DNA from: Carbonatibacter sp965199245
Lineage (GTDB): Bacteria; Pseudomonadota; Alphaproteobacteria; Kiloniellales; Kiloniellaceae
DNA length: 64,000 nt
Assembly: GCA_965199245.1 (NCBI GenBank)
Contig: CBDAQP010000003.1
Coordinates: 992,001 to 1,056,000 of the forward strand
Reading direction: 5' to 3'
Below the pieces are notes generated by a model. That model ran no database searches. It was not told the DNA's origin and worked only from the letters and a program-made list of their open reading frames with translations. Below, piece by piece: positions 1 through 8,751 of this stretch (its first letter is position 1; every line of letters begins with the position of its first letter). The position numbers were made by a program, and so were the translations under genes.

Positions 1-1006
1 TGTTATAGGCGCGGAGGCAAGCCAGGGCCTGGGCGGCAAAGGCTTCGTTCAATTCGATGACATCAAAACGATCCTGCGTCATATCAAGCCGTTCAAACAG
101 TTTTGACAGGGCGGGGATAGGGCCAAGTCCCATCAGACGGGGAGCAATCCCGGCGGTTGCGCCGCCAACAATCCGTGCCACAGGGATCAGGCCGTGGCGT
201 TTTATGGCCTCTTCACTGGCCACCACTATGACCGCCGCCCCATCATTAACACCGGAGGCATTGCCCGCCGTGACCGTCCCGCCATCGCGAAAGGGTGCTT
301 TCAGTGCCGCCAGCTTGTCCAGCGAGGTCAGGCGCGGGTGTTCATCCCGTTGAAAAATAATCGGATCACCTCTGCGTTGCGGGATGGTAACGGGGATAAT
401 TTCCTGTGCCAGGGAATCCCGCGCCCGGGCGGCCTTTTCCTGACTGTGCAGGGCAAAGGCATCTTGATCAGCCCTTGAAATCTGGCGGTCTTCGGCAACA
501 TTTTCTGCCGTTTGTGGCATTGAGTCAACGCCGTAGCGTTCAGCCATCACGGGGTTAATAAACCGCCAGCCAATAGTTGTGTCGTGAATCTCGTTACTGC
601 GCGAAAACGCCGTTTCAGCCTTTGGCATGACAAAGGGCGCACGACTCATACTCTCCACGCCACCGGCAATAATCAAATTGGCTTCGCCCGCCATAATCGC
701 CCGCGCGGCCGTCACGACTGCATCCATTCCCGAACCGCACAAACGATTCAACGTTGTTCCCGGGACAGATTCGGGCAACCCCGCCAGCAAGGCGGACATA
801 CGCGCAACATTGCGGTTGTCCTCCCCCGCCTGATTGGCACAGCCGAATATCACCTCGTCAACCTCTACCCAATCAATGGATTTTTCACGTTCCATCAGGG
901 CCTTGATTGGAATGGCCCCCAGATCATCCGTACGCGTATGCGACAACGCTCCACCAAAACGACCAATGGCTGTACGTAAATAGGAACAGATAAAAGCCTG
1001 TGGCAT
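1..1006 (-). CDS. pcaF: 3-oxoadipyl-CoA thiolase PcaF (partial, 3' end outside window)
   Basis: Thiolase that splits 3-oxoadipyl-CoA into succinyl-CoA and acetyl-CoA, the last step of the beta-ketoadipate pathway. I translated it from the ATG at 1006, which follows a GAGGAG-type ribosome site. The N-terminus reads PQAFICSYLRTAIGRFGGAL, the active-site cysteine is Cys90 in LNRLCGSGMDAV, and VIELNEAFA is visible near residue 325. The block GCANQAGEDNRN and the phrase TTIGWRFINP are typical of PcaF rather than of biosynthetic acetoacetyl-CoA thiolase. It runs off the left edge, so the C-terminal Cys/His motifs are not visible. It lies 9 bp downstream of pcaJ in the same operon. A general acetyl-CoA acetyltransferase is the alternative. 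Confidence 0.9.
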   Translation of the reverse strand, partial: MPQAFICSYLRTAIGRFGGALSHTRTDDLGAIPIKALMEREKSIDWVEVDEVIFGCANQAGEDNRNVARMSALLAGLPESVPGTTLNRLCGSGMDAVVTAARAIMAGEANLIIAGGVESMSRAPFVMPKAETAFSRSNEIHDTTIGWRFINPVMAERYGVDSMPQTAENVAEDRQISRADQDAFALHSQEKAARARDSLAQEIIPVTIPQRRGDPIIFQRDEHPRLTSLDKLAALKAPFRDGGTVTAGNASGVNDGAAVIVVASEEAIKRHGLIPVARIVGGATAGIAPRLMGLGPIPALSKLFERLDMTQDRFDVIELNEAFAAQALACLRAYN

Positions 1007-1015
1007 GGTGTCTCC

Positions 1016-1702
1016 TCACAAATCAGGAACAGACAAGACCCCTACGGGGTCTGTGATATTCAATTTCGCTCCTGTGACTTCCTGAAGAGCCTCAAAGGGA
1101 ATTTTTGCCAGCTTTTCAACCAACACAAAACGCGAATCAATCACATCGACAACAGCAAGGGAGGTATAAATACGCGAAATACACCCCAGCCCGGTCAACG
1201 GCAGGGTACAGCGACTGACGAGTTTGGGGTCGCCTTTTTTAGTGATATGATCTGTCACAACCACAACCCGTTTTGCCCCATGCACCAGATCCATTGCCCC
1301 GCCCACAGCAGGAACGCCCCCCCTGCCCGTTGACCAGTTGGCCAGATCGCCATTCTGGGCCACCTGATAAGCCCCCAACACCGCCAAATCCAGATGCCCC
1401 CCGCGCACCATGGCAAAGCTATCCGCATGATTGGAAAAAGCGGCCCCCGGTTTGAGGGTCACGGCCTTTTTCCCCGCATTGATAAGATCCCAGTCCTCCG
1501 CACCCTCGGCAGGGGCCGCCCCAAAACCAAGAATACCGTTTTCCGTATGGTAGGTGATCTGTTTGTCAGAGGATTGGAACTTTGCAATCATTTCGGGAAA
1601 GCCGATACCAAGATTGACATAGGCTCCTGTCTCGATATCCTGCGCTGCCCGCCAGGCAATCTGTGCGGAAGTGAGTTTTATATCGTCGAAAAACCCGTTC
1701 AT
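1016..1702 (-). CDS. pcaJ: 3-oxoacid CoA-transferase subunit B (PcaJ type)
   Basis: Small catalytic subunit of succinyl-CoA:3-ketoacid CoA transferase, which activates 3-oxoadipate with CoA from succinyl-CoA. The 228 residues match the usual subunit B length. The family's catalytic glutamate is Glu54 in TENGILGFG. LGIGFPEMIA (about 31-40) and the C-terminal VTGAKLNITDPVGV are also typical. Its ATG overlaps the TGA of the subunit A gene by four bases (ATGA), which suggests coupled translation and a 1:1 heteromer. With pcaF next door the 3-oxoadipate substrate is likely; acetoacetate transferase (ScoB) is the alternative. Confidence 0.9.
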   Translation of the reverse strand: MNGFFDDIKLTSAQIAWRAAQDIETGAYVNLGIGFPEMIAKFQSSDKQITYHTENGILGFGAAPAEGAEDWDLINAGKKAVTLKPGAAFSNHADSFAMVRGGHLDLAVLGAYQVAQNGDLANWSTGRGGVPAVGGAMDLVHGAKRVVVVTDHITKKGDPKLVSRCTLPLTGLGCISRIYTSLAVVDVIDSRFVLVEKLAKIPFEALQEVTGAKLNITDPVGVLSVPDL

Positions 1703-2424
1703 ACGCGCTCTCCTCTGCCATGATAGACTGCATTGTCACGGTTAAGCTGTTCTTCCTGGCAGGGGGTGGCTATCTCAACCAGCCGGTTGACAAAAAGTCC
1801 CGGTGTGATGACATGCTCGGGGTCAAGACCACCAGGCGTAAGGATTTGACGGCTCTGCACAATAGTCGTGTGCGCCGCCATCGCCATGAGCGGGCCAAAG
1901 TTACGGGCCGCCATGCGATAAACCAGATTACCCGCCTGATCCGCCTGTTCTGCCTTAATCAAGGCATAGTCAGCCTTTAGCCAGCGTTCCTGTACGTAAA
2001 GCTTGCCGTCAAATTCCGCAACGGGCTTGCCCTCTGCCAGTTCTGTGCCATAGCCCGTGGGGGTGTAAAAGGCCGGAATGCCCGCACCGCCCGCACGAAT
2101 GCGTTCAGCCAGTGTCCCCTGCGGGACAAGCTCAAGCTCAATTCCCCCACGCAGGTAAAGCTCTGTAAAGGCGCGGGGGTCAGCAGAACGGGGAAAGGAA
2201 CAGATCATCTTGCGCACCATCTTTTGTGCGATCATCGCCGCAAGACCGACCTGCCCGTTTCCGGCATTATTGTTGATTAGGGTCAGGTCTCTGGCTCCCT
2301 GGTCAATCAAGGCGTGAATCAACTCAATCGGTGCGCCCGCCCCGCCAAACCCCCCAATCATCACAGATGAGCCATCCGCAATATCCGCGACGGCCTCTGC
2401 CAACCCTTTACAAATATCTGGCAT
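1699..2424 (-). CDS. pcaI: 3-oxoacid CoA-transferase subunit A (PcaI type)
   Basis: Large subunit partner of PcaJ. I chose the ATG at 2424 because AGGAGG lies just upstream and the protein then begins MPDICKGLAEAVADI, as in the family; a longer frame to 2472 adds 16 unlikely residues. The glycine-rich CoA-transferase signature is GGFGGAGAP near residues 24-32, followed by INNNAGNGQVGLA and a C-terminal MAAHTTIVQ region. It is the first gene of the minus-strand set pcaI-pcaJ-pcaF. The inverted repeat at 2478-2512 is a possible operator. Confidence 0.9.
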   Translation of the reverse strand: MPDICKGLAEAVADIADGSSVMIGGFGGAGAPIELIHALIDQGARDLTLINNNAGNGQVGLAAMIAQKMVRKMICSFPRSADPRAFTELYLRGGIELELVPQGTLAERIRAGGAGIPAFYTPTGYGTELAEGKPVAEFDGKLYVQERWLKADYALIKAEQADQAGNLVYRMAARNFGPLMAMAAHTTIVQSRQILTPGGLDPEHVITPGLFVNRLVEIATPCQEEQLNRDNAVYHGRGERV

Positions 2425-2477
2425 CTTTTGCCTCCTCCTGTTTTGCCTTTTGTATAAAACTCTCCCCGCCAAGCCAA

Positions 2478-2512
2478 CAACATTTGTTCACATGTTGATC
2501 TTTATTCAACAT
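2478..2512. promoter_or_regulatory. Inverted-repeat operator candidate upstream of pcaI
   Basis: A perfect inverted repeat, ATGTTGA (2492-2498) and TCAACAT (2506-2512), has a 7-bp spacer. A third half-site, CAACAT (2478-2483), forms another dyad with the same ATGTTG. The cluster lies 54-88 bp upstream of the pcaI start, a suitable place for an IclR/PcaR-type or LysR-type regulator. No regulator gene is adjacent, so the binding protein is unknown. Confidence 0.45.
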
Positions 2513-2524
2513 ATGATATTTTGA

Positions 2525-2692
2525 TGCCATAATGCAGGGTACGTTGTCGGTGTCGATTGGGTTAAAACCATGCCGTTAACGGAAGCCAAAACCTTCAAAG
2601 GGGCGTTCGCGAACCAAAACATCGTCTGCAAACCCCGCGATCCGGCGACAATTGATTTTCTCAAAGCTAAATTTGGAATTGATGATGACTGA
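2525..2692 (+). pseudogene. 3' remnant of an unidentified gene upstream of the HNH nuclease
   Basis: An open stretch after the in-frame stop at 2522-2524 reads HNAGYVVGVDWVKTMPLTEA, continues through FANQNIVCKPRD and FLKAKFGIDDD, and ends in TGA at 2690-2692. It looks like the C-terminal end of a real protein. No plausible start with a full domain lies upstream, because pcaI's promoter region abuts. Its stop overlaps the proposed ATG (2685) of the HNH gene, the arrangement of a translationally coupled pair, so it is probably the tail of a former operon partner. I do not recognise the family with confidence. Confidence 0.4.
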
Positions 2693-3500
2693 CTTAATAG
2701 TTTCGCGCAATCAACTTGAAGCGAATGTTGAGTGCTTCCAAGATGGTATTTCTTCTGGTTCGACGAGTGCCTGTGACTTGTTGCGTAGGGGTAGATGCTT
2801 TGTGCCCTACTTTTATGATGATCGCCTTCATTTTGCTCCTTCCAGGTTTTTGGGGTATGCTAATAACAGCGTCGAAAATCATACTCAGCACCCAGGAAAG
2901 GATGGGAGGAAAACCAATAACGCCATAAACAAAGTAGTTGGGCGTCCACCCATAGAAGATGAAGCGTTAAAAGTTGAGTACAAGCGTCAGTGCCATGACT
3001 TAGATGTTGAACCTGATGGAGTGCCCAAGAAATTCTGGATCACGGCTCAAGCATCGGAATTCGTAGAGCATCAAATTGTCAACCGAATTCAAGCCCAGCA
3101 TTCCAATGTAAACGGGTCAACAGAAGCTAGAGCTATTGTTAGCGCGCGATTGGGACAAGGTAAGTTCCGTTTAGACCTACTTTCTTATTGGGAAGGTCGT
3201 TGCCCTTTGACGGGTATCAGCATTGAACCAATACTGAAAGCGTCGCACATTAGGCCTTGGAGAAACAGCGATGATTCTGAAAGGCTTGACGTATTTAACG
3301 GTTTGCTTTTGTCAGCAAATTTCGATGAGCTTTTTGATAAGGGTTTCATAGGCTTCGATGAGAGTGGCACGCTTTTGGTAAGCGATAGGCTGTCAATGGA
3401 AGACCGCCAAGAATTGTGCATAAAGGATGACATGAAAATTTCGATTGAAGAACGTCACAAACCCTATCTTGCTCATCATCGCGATGTGATTTTTCGATAA
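2685..3500 (+). CDS. HNH endonuclease-domain protein
   Basis: A 271-residue protein with a C-terminal HNH nuclease fold. The visible elements are Cys173 in RCPLTG, His188 in ASHIRPW and Asn205 in FNGLLL, the pattern of the HNH_2 group often found in restriction-related proteins. The N-terminal 150 residues are a separate region without a motif I recognise. I prefer the start at 2685, which overlaps the stop of the upstream remnant, over the frame's first ATG at 2652. Codon use is more AT-rich than in the flanking genes, which suggests horizontal acquisition. No methyltransferase or specificity subunit is nearby. Role inferred as restriction or defence, not shown. Confidence 0.7.
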   Translation: MTDLIVSRNQLEANVECFQDGISSGSTSACDLLRRGRCFVPYFYDDRLHFAPSRFLGYANNSVENHTQHPGKDGRKTNNAINKVVGRPPIEDEALKVEYKRQCHDLDVEPDGVPKKFWITAQASEFVEHQIVNRIQAQHSNVNGSTEARAIVSARLGQGKFRLDLLSYWEGRCPLTGISIEPILKASHIRPWRNSDDSERLDVFNGLLLSANFDELFDKGFIGFDESGTLLVSDRLSMEDRQELCIKDDMKISIEERHKPYLAHHRDVIFR

Positions 3501-3770
3501 ACCCATAGCTCGCGTTCTTAACCTCAAATAAGCATGTATATCCAATTCATTATAATCTGGTTATATTTTATGGATGACGTATTCACAAGATTTCTGCAGT
3601 AAGATTTTATCCGTCCGAGAGAAGGAAGACCTTATAATTTAATCATTTTATATAGGATAGGCTATATTCATAGACTTCACGAGCAGATATTATTAGGGCG
3701 ACAACACCGGGTCATTCTTGCCGTTCTACGGTGCTTTGAGTTTTTTAAAACAGCAGGATATATCGCAGAT
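3501..3770. other. AT-rich intergenic gap without recognised features
   Basis: About 270 bp between convergent genes (HNH nuclease and methyltransferase). The left part is strongly AT-rich. I see no coding potential and no clean hairpin plus T-run terminator on either strand. Confidence 0.5.
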
Positions 3771-4838
3771 TCATTCATCTGCGCCCAGTTGGATAAAAAG
3801 GGCGGTTGCACAGACAAAGGATCGCGTGATCGAGTCCCAGTGGGTGGCAAGGTATTCATCTGCGGCGCGTTTTGGCCCGTCACCATGAAGCCAGACATAA
3901 TCATCAAAAACAATCCATCCCCCCGGAAGAACATGAGGACACCAGAGATCACGATCCAGGCAAACCACGCCATAATCGTGATTACCATCAATATGTAACA
4001 AGGAAATTTTTTGACAAAAGGTTGTCGTGCCAAAGGCGGCAGATTCGACAGTACAGGCAGGTGTCGATTTTGTAAAAAGATCCGCCGCCGCATCGGACTG
4101 CAAAGGCAAAACATTCACGAGGCCCGGCGGGAAAATACCCATCGCCATGACAAAACCTTCAAAGGCTTCCCCCGCCACTGTCCGCCTGTTTATTTCTGCC
4201 ATAAAGGCAGGTGATTCTTTTTGCAAGGCGGCCTCATTTGTCCAGGGATCAACACACAACAAAGCCCCTGTTCCGTAGAACTGCACGGCAAAGCCGAGCC
4301 AGCTGGCTGACTTTCCCCAATAACTTCCAATTTCAACGACATCTCCAACAGGTGCATCAGCGAGAGCCGCGAGCAAAGCGGCAAATTTGTCGTGCGACGA
4401 ATGTCCAAGGATCTGGTCGCTATAGTGAAGCCAGCTTGACACACGATTACACGCAGGCAGGGTTTTATTGGTCAGACTCTGTGCCAGCTCCAGAACCGTC
4501 GTCGCCCGATTACGGGCTGTCGCCACACGTATTCTTGCCTGGCTTACCGGACGCCTGTTGAGCAAAAGCTCAGAAAAACCCGAGACTGTAAGCTTTTCGT
4601 GCAAAATGTCATGGGGGCAAAAAATGCCCGCTATCGATTTTTCCGCCACCACCTGCGCGACGCCCCGGGCAAAGGACGGGTCGTAAAGATCAGGAACAAA
4701 GGCCCAGTCAGCATAATGCTGTTGCACCGGATCAACAGACAAGCAAGATGCCCCAACCAGACGATCAGGCGCAGGGTGCGCCATAAGAAAATCAAGACTT
4801 TCGACCAACCCGCCCGGCAAAACCAATATTCTAGTCAT
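3771..4838 (-). CDS. Class I SAM-dependent methyltransferase with an extra N-terminal domain
   Basis: Last gene of the fliD-fliS glycan operon. The C-terminal half (about 160-355) is a Rossmann methyltransferase of the Methyltransf_24 type: SAM motif VVEIGSYWGKSASWLG, then LLCVDPW and LLHIDGNHDYGVV. The N-terminal half begins MTRILVLPGG and resembles the pre-ATP-grasp fold of carbohydrate enzymes, without a visible ATP-grasp domain behind it. The start at 4838 lies 2 bp past the stop of the aminotransferase; an earlier in-frame ATG at 4853 would overlap it. The likely substrate is a sugar precursor or the flagellin glycan, inferred only from position. Confidence 0.75.
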   Translation of the reverse strand: MTRILVLPGGLVESLDFLMAHPAPDRLVGASCLSVDPVQQHYADWAFVPDLYDPSFARGVAQVVAEKSIAGIFCPHDILHEKLTVSGFSELLLNRRPVSQARIRVATARNRATTVLELAQSLTNKTLPACNRVSSWLHYSDQILGHSSHDKFAALLAALADAPVGDVVEIGSYWGKSASWLGFAVQFYGTGALLCVDPWTNEAALQKESPAFMAEINRRTVAGEAFEGFVMAMGIFPPGLVNVLPLQSDAAADLFTKSTPACTVESAAFGTTTFCQKISLLHIDGNHDYGVVCLDRDLWCPHVLPGGWIVFDDYVWLHGDGPKRAADEYLATHWDSITRSFVCATALFIQLGADE

Positions 4839-4840
4839 CA

Positions 4841-5944
4841 CTATTTCATCCAAGAGCGCAAAAGATCACAAACCGCATCCACATCACACAACGACAAGTC
4901 AGGGTAAAGAGGCAAGGCCAAAACCTGGCACGCCAACGCCCGCGCAACAGGCAAATCACCCACACACTGTGCCGCGCGAAAGGGCTCGGCATCACACAAC
5001 AGAGGATAAAAATAGCGGCGTGGAAAAATATTTTTATCTGCAAAGGCCCGACAAAGGGCATCGCGTTTTCCCGCGCCTGCAGTGATTTTCACCGGAAAAT
5101 AGGCCGCATTCCACACACAATCAGTGCCCTCAAAAAACTCAATCCCCCCACAATCGGCAAGATTTTCCCGGTAACGCGCAACGCGCAGACGGCGTTGGGC
5201 AAGGGCCTGTTCCACCTGCTCCAATGACAGTAGCCCCATGGCGGCAGAGGCTTCACTCATCTTGCCATTCAGGCCCTGTGCGACAAGATCCCCCCCCCGG
5301 TCAAATCCAAAATTTCGCAAAGACACAATGCGATCCCGGAACAGATCCGAGGACGCAATCACACAGCCCCCCTCGAATGAATTGAGCACCTTTGTCGCAT
5401 GAAAGCTATAGACCGAACAATCACCAGATCCGGGTAAGGAAAAAGACGGCGCAACCGTCCCCAGAGCCTGCGCGGCATCATAAATCACCTTGACCCCGTG
5501 GAGGCGGGCAAGATCATTAAATTTTGGCACATCGCAGGGCCAACCGTAACAATGAACGGGCAAAATCGCCGCAGTTCTATCCGTTATCGCCGCCGCGACG
5601 GCCTGTGGATCCAGATTTCCGGTACGTGGATCGACATCGGCAAAGACAGGCTCCAACCCGCACCACAACAACGCCTGTGCGGTCGCGGCAAAGGTAAAGG
5701 GCGTTGTGATGACCTCTCCCTCCAGGTCAAGGGCCATGAGCGCAACGATCAATGCCGTGGTCGCATTATTGAACAGACTGACCTGTTCGACCTGAAAAAA
5801 ATCAGCCAGTGCCTGTTCAAAGTCTTGATGCAGCGGCCCGCTGTTCGATAAAATTCCCCGATCCCAGACCCCCTTCATTACCGCACAAAAATCATCATAG
5901 TCAGGCAACAGGGGGCGTGTCACAAACAGCGGGGAATCGCGCAC
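4841..5944 (-). CDS. DegT/DnrJ/EryC1-family sugar aminotransferase (VioA-like)
   Basis: PLP-dependent enzyme that would put an amino group on a nucleotide-activated 4-keto-6-deoxy sugar. The Schiff-base lysine is Lys185 in SFHATKVLNSFEGG, and the PLP-ring aspartate is Asp156 in IYDAAQALG. The opening RPLLPDYDDF and GILSNSGPLHQDFE resemble VioA-type dTDP-4-amino-4,6-dideoxyglucose synthases. The 367 residues are full length. It sits 2 bp after the TPR glycosyltransferase gene and directly before the methyltransferase, so the three are co-transcribed. An aminosugar donor for flagellin glycosylation is the likely product. Confidence 0.85.
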   Translation of the reverse strand: MRDSPLFVTRPLLPDYDDFCAVMKGVWDRGILSNSGPLHQDFEQALADFFQVEQVSLFNNATTALIVALMALDLEGEVITTPFTFAATAQALLWCGLEPVFADVDPRTGNLDPQAVAAAITDRTAAILPVHCYGWPCDVPKFNDLARLHGVKVIYDAAQALGTVAPSFSLPGSGDCSVYSFHATKVLNSFEGGCVIASSDLFRDRIVSLRNFGFDRGGDLVAQGLNGKMSEASAAMGLLSLEQVEQALAQRRLRVARYRENLADCGGIEFFEGTDCVWNAAYFPVKITAGAGKRDALCRAFADKNIFPRRYFYPLLCDAEPFRAAQCVGDLPVARALACQVLALPLYPDLSLCDVDAVCDLLRSWMK

Positions 5945-5946
5945 CG

Positions 5947-8286
5947 TCAGGACTCCCAGGGGACAGTCCCCCCCCGCTCACGCCAAACGCGCGCAAGGCA
6001 CTTTTCAAGACCGGGGGTATAGCGATCGATTTCGGGCTCATTGGCAAATTTCTGAAAACCCGCACGAAAACGACGCAAAAAATCAATATCCTGACCGTAG
6101 GCCAGTGCGACCTCTAGATAGCGGTCATAGTCACGCACAGCCAAATCGCCAACCCCGGCGATGTCCTGCGTCACGGAATGGCTCCTCAAAAGTTTAAGAC
6201 CATCACGCGACTGAGACGCATCTCCAAATCTTGTCACAAAGGGAACACCCACCGTCACCATATCATGTGCCACGGTTCCCCCGGCAAAGGGATAGGACAA
6301 AAGGCCAAAATCCAGCGTCGAGAGTGACTGGAGATAGAGCGACATACTCACAGGAGGAAGGAACTTCAAACGTTCCCGCGCGATGCCCCGCCCGATAAAC
6401 CACGCCAGTGTTTCACCAAGCAGCGTTTCATCGGCGAAAGACATGTTAATCATCCGCAAAACCGCATTGTCGCACTGTTTCAACAGCTCAACAAAAACCT
6501 CCATCAGACGCGGTTCGATTTTTTCCAATCGGGAATAACACCCATAGGTCACAAAGCCGTTCCTTACCTGAGGCGGATCAGATGCAATGCCCTGTATTCT
6601 TTGTTGAAACAGGTGGGAAACAGCAGGAGCCACAGCAACAGCGTCTTCTTCGGAAACATATTTGACGAGGAGGAGTTTTTCCGTAAAGTATTTTTCCTGA
6701 CCGGGATCATAGGATTTTTCGTGCATCTCGAAATAATCCATCGTCTCAAGACCCGTGGTGACATTCGACCCGATCACGGAAACCTGGATCGGTGCAGGCT
6801 TGTAGGGAAAAATCCCCAACCTGTTCCCTGCGGTATGACCGGACAGATCAAACAGAATGTCAATACCATCATCGACAATACGTCGGGCGACTTCCAGGTC
6901 GCTCATATCAGTGATCTCACACCAATGATCGCTTAGATCCTTAATCGTCGTCGTCATGTCGTCTTTTTTCATGCAGTGGGCATAGCCGTACCAGGTAAAC
7001 CTGTCCCTGTTGCGATTTAAAAGCCGTGGCAAGAAATGCCGCACCACAGCATGACGATACATATCCTGGGATACAAAGCCGATCCTGAGTTTGTCCCTGA
7101 CCCGATCACGGGGGGGGACAATATCCAGCGGTTTCTTTCCCCAGGAAATCTTTGCCCCCAGGTCACAATAAAGGGCGAAAATCTCCTCGGGTGATTTTTG
7201 GTGACTATAGACCAAAACGCCCAGATAAGCGGACATGACATGAACATCATCGGGGAATTCCACGGTGAGTCGTTCAAACAGATCAAGTGCGCGATCCGTC
7301 TGCCCCGTCAGGTAAAAGGCAACGCCAATATTTTGCTGGATCATGGGGGAAGATATCCCCAGCTGCGCCAGCTCTTCCCCAATCGCAATCAGCTGGCGGT
7401 AGCGTTTTTGTTGCCCCAGGGATTGAACCATCACCTGCCACAAGACAAGATCATCCGGAAAGCGATCCAATCCCGTCCGCACACAATCCAGAGCCGCCTC
7501 GACATCATCGCGTTCAACCAGCAAGGCAGCGGACAACCGCCCGTAAAGTACCGGGTGATGAACCCCCCGGGCAAAGGCCGCCCGACACCAGGACTCGACC
7601 TGGTCAACATCACCATCGCGGGCGAATAAAGACACTCGCGCGGCTGGATAAATCGGGGAATCAGGATAGTTTTTTTCGACAATCGCCCAATAGTTTTCAG
7701 CCTCTTCAAAACGATCACTGCGGTGATAACAGGTCGCCATGCGGCAATAGACCTCGGCCTTGTCATCTTCGAGGGGCAGGGCCTTTTGATAAAGATCCAG
7801 TGCAACATCAAAACTGCCGAGTTCCTCCGCCGTCAAGGCCGCATTGAACAAGGTCGCGCCTTCATCCGGCTTGACCGCCAGCGCACGGGTATAGGCATCA
7901 AAGGCAAGGTCATAACGCCCTCTGTCACGGTAGAGGTTGCCGAGGTTATAATCGGCTTCCCAGAAACCGTCCTCCAATACCGTAGCGCGTTTATAGAGTC
8001 GTTCCGCGCGCTCCCACGCCGCATTTGTTTGATCAAACAGAGCCATCTGATAGGCACAATAACCATCGGTGACAGCCCCGACCGTGAACCGGGAAAAAAT
8101 CCGGTCGGCCTCTTGCCGATCCCCGCGCATCAGGGCGGCATAACCCAACACAAAAAAGGCCACAGGGTGTCTTTTCCCCCTGGCCACCATTTTTTCTGCA
8201 AGGACAACGGAATCATCCACCGAACCGGGCAAGAGGAGCGATAGTATATCCCGGGCGCGCAGGTCGTCCTTGCTGATCTTCATCAT
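5947..8286 (-). CDS. TPR protein with SPINDLY-type O-GlcNAc transferase domain
   Basis: A 779-residue protein. The first half is tandem tetratricopeptide repeats (for example AVKPDEGATLFNAALTAEEL and the segment starting YNLGNLYRDRGRYDLAFDAY). The second half is a GT41/SPINDLY catalytic region with DILFDLSGHTAGNRLGIFPY, KPAPIQVSVIGSNVTTGL, MDYF, and near the C-terminus LLSYPFAGGTVAHDMVTVGV. Family members move GlcNAc or related sugars onto Ser/Thr of proteins. It starts 9 bp after fliS, in the operon of filament cap and flagellin chaperone, so flagellin is the natural acceptor; FliS-bound flagellin could be presented to the TPRs. Acceptor and donor are inferred. Confidence 0.85.
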   Translation of the reverse strand: MMKISKDDLRARDILSLLLPGSVDDSVVLAEKMVARGKRHPVAFFVLGYAALMRGDRQEADRIFSRFTVGAVTDGYCAYQMALFDQTNAAWERAERLYKRATVLEDGFWEADYNLGNLYRDRGRYDLAFDAYTRALAVKPDEGATLFNAALTAEELGSFDVALDLYQKALPLEDDKAEVYCRMATCYHRSDRFEEAENYWAIVEKNYPDSPIYPAARVSLFARDGDVDQVESWCRAAFARGVHHPVLYGRLSAALLVERDDVEAALDCVRTGLDRFPDDLVLWQVMVQSLGQQKRYRQLIAIGEELAQLGISSPMIQQNIGVAFYLTGQTDRALDLFERLTVEFPDDVHVMSAYLGVLVYSHQKSPEEIFALYCDLGAKISWGKKPLDIVPPRDRVRDKLRIGFVSQDMYRHAVVRHFLPRLLNRNRDRFTWYGYAHCMKKDDMTTTIKDLSDHWCEITDMSDLEVARRIVDDGIDILFDLSGHTAGNRLGIFPYKPAPIQVSVIGSNVTTGLETMDYFEMHEKSYDPGQEKYFTEKLLLVKYVSEEDAVAVAPAVSHLFQQRIQGIASDPPQVRNGFVTYGCYSRLEKIEPRLMEVFVELLKQCDNAVLRMINMSFADETLLGETLAWFIGRGIARERLKFLPPVSMSLYLQSLSTLDFGLLSYPFAGGTVAHDMVTVGVPFVTRFGDASQSRDGLKLLRSHSVTQDIAGVGDLAVRDYDRYLEVALAYGQDIDFLRRFRAGFQKFANEPEIDRYTPGLEKCLARVWRERGGTVPWES

Positions 8287-8295
8287 TTTTGCTCC

Positions 8296-8679
8296 CTACT
8301 CTGTCTGGTCGCCTGTGCGTACCTGTTCCCACGCCCGGCGCATGTCCTTGAGCGCGGTGAGGACATCATCAGCGACAACCTGCGCCTCGTAGGAATTGAT
8401 CTGCATCATCCGCATAAACAACATGTCATAGAACGAACTCAATACAGGGGACAGTTCCCCCCCATTGTCAAAATCGAGTTGCCCCTGCAACCCGATGACA
8501 ATACGCGATGCCTTTTCGGTCAAGAGATAGCGATCCTCAAAACGCCCATCGGCGTCAGCGCGTTTTGCCTCCCCCACAAAACGGATCATACCGTCATAGA
8601 GCATGACCACAGCCTTTAGCCCACCAACATTTTGTGACGCCTGTCGATAGGCAGAGGCACCATAGGGGTTGGCAATCAT
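8296..8679 (-). CDS. fliS: Flagellin export chaperone FliS
   Basis: A 127-residue cytoplasmic chaperone that binds the flagellin C-terminus and stops premature polymerisation. Hallmarks are the N-terminal NPYGASAYRQASQNVGG with the conserved Tyr, VVMLYDGMIRFVGEAK, the IVIGLQGQLDFDNGGELSPV stretch, and the LTALKDMRRAWEQV helix. It lies between fliD (72-bp gap) and the glycosyltransferase (9-bp gap) and is transcribed with them. Confidence 0.93.
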   Translation of the reverse strand: MIANPYGASAYRQASQNVGGLKAVVMLYDGMIRFVGEAKRADADGRFEDRYLLTEKASRIVIGLQGQLDFDNGGELSPVLSSFYDMLFMRMMQINSYEAQVVADDVLTALKDMRRAWEQVRTGDQTE

Positions 8680-8751
8680 GAACAGGTCACCATTGCTATC
8701 AGAACCCGGTTCACATCAATAACAAGGAAAAAAAACCATGAACAAGACCCC

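Noticed and set aside
3677..4114. Minus-strand frame of 145 codons overlapping the methyltransferase end
   Set aside because: Different frame of a well-supported gene, no motif, odd composition.
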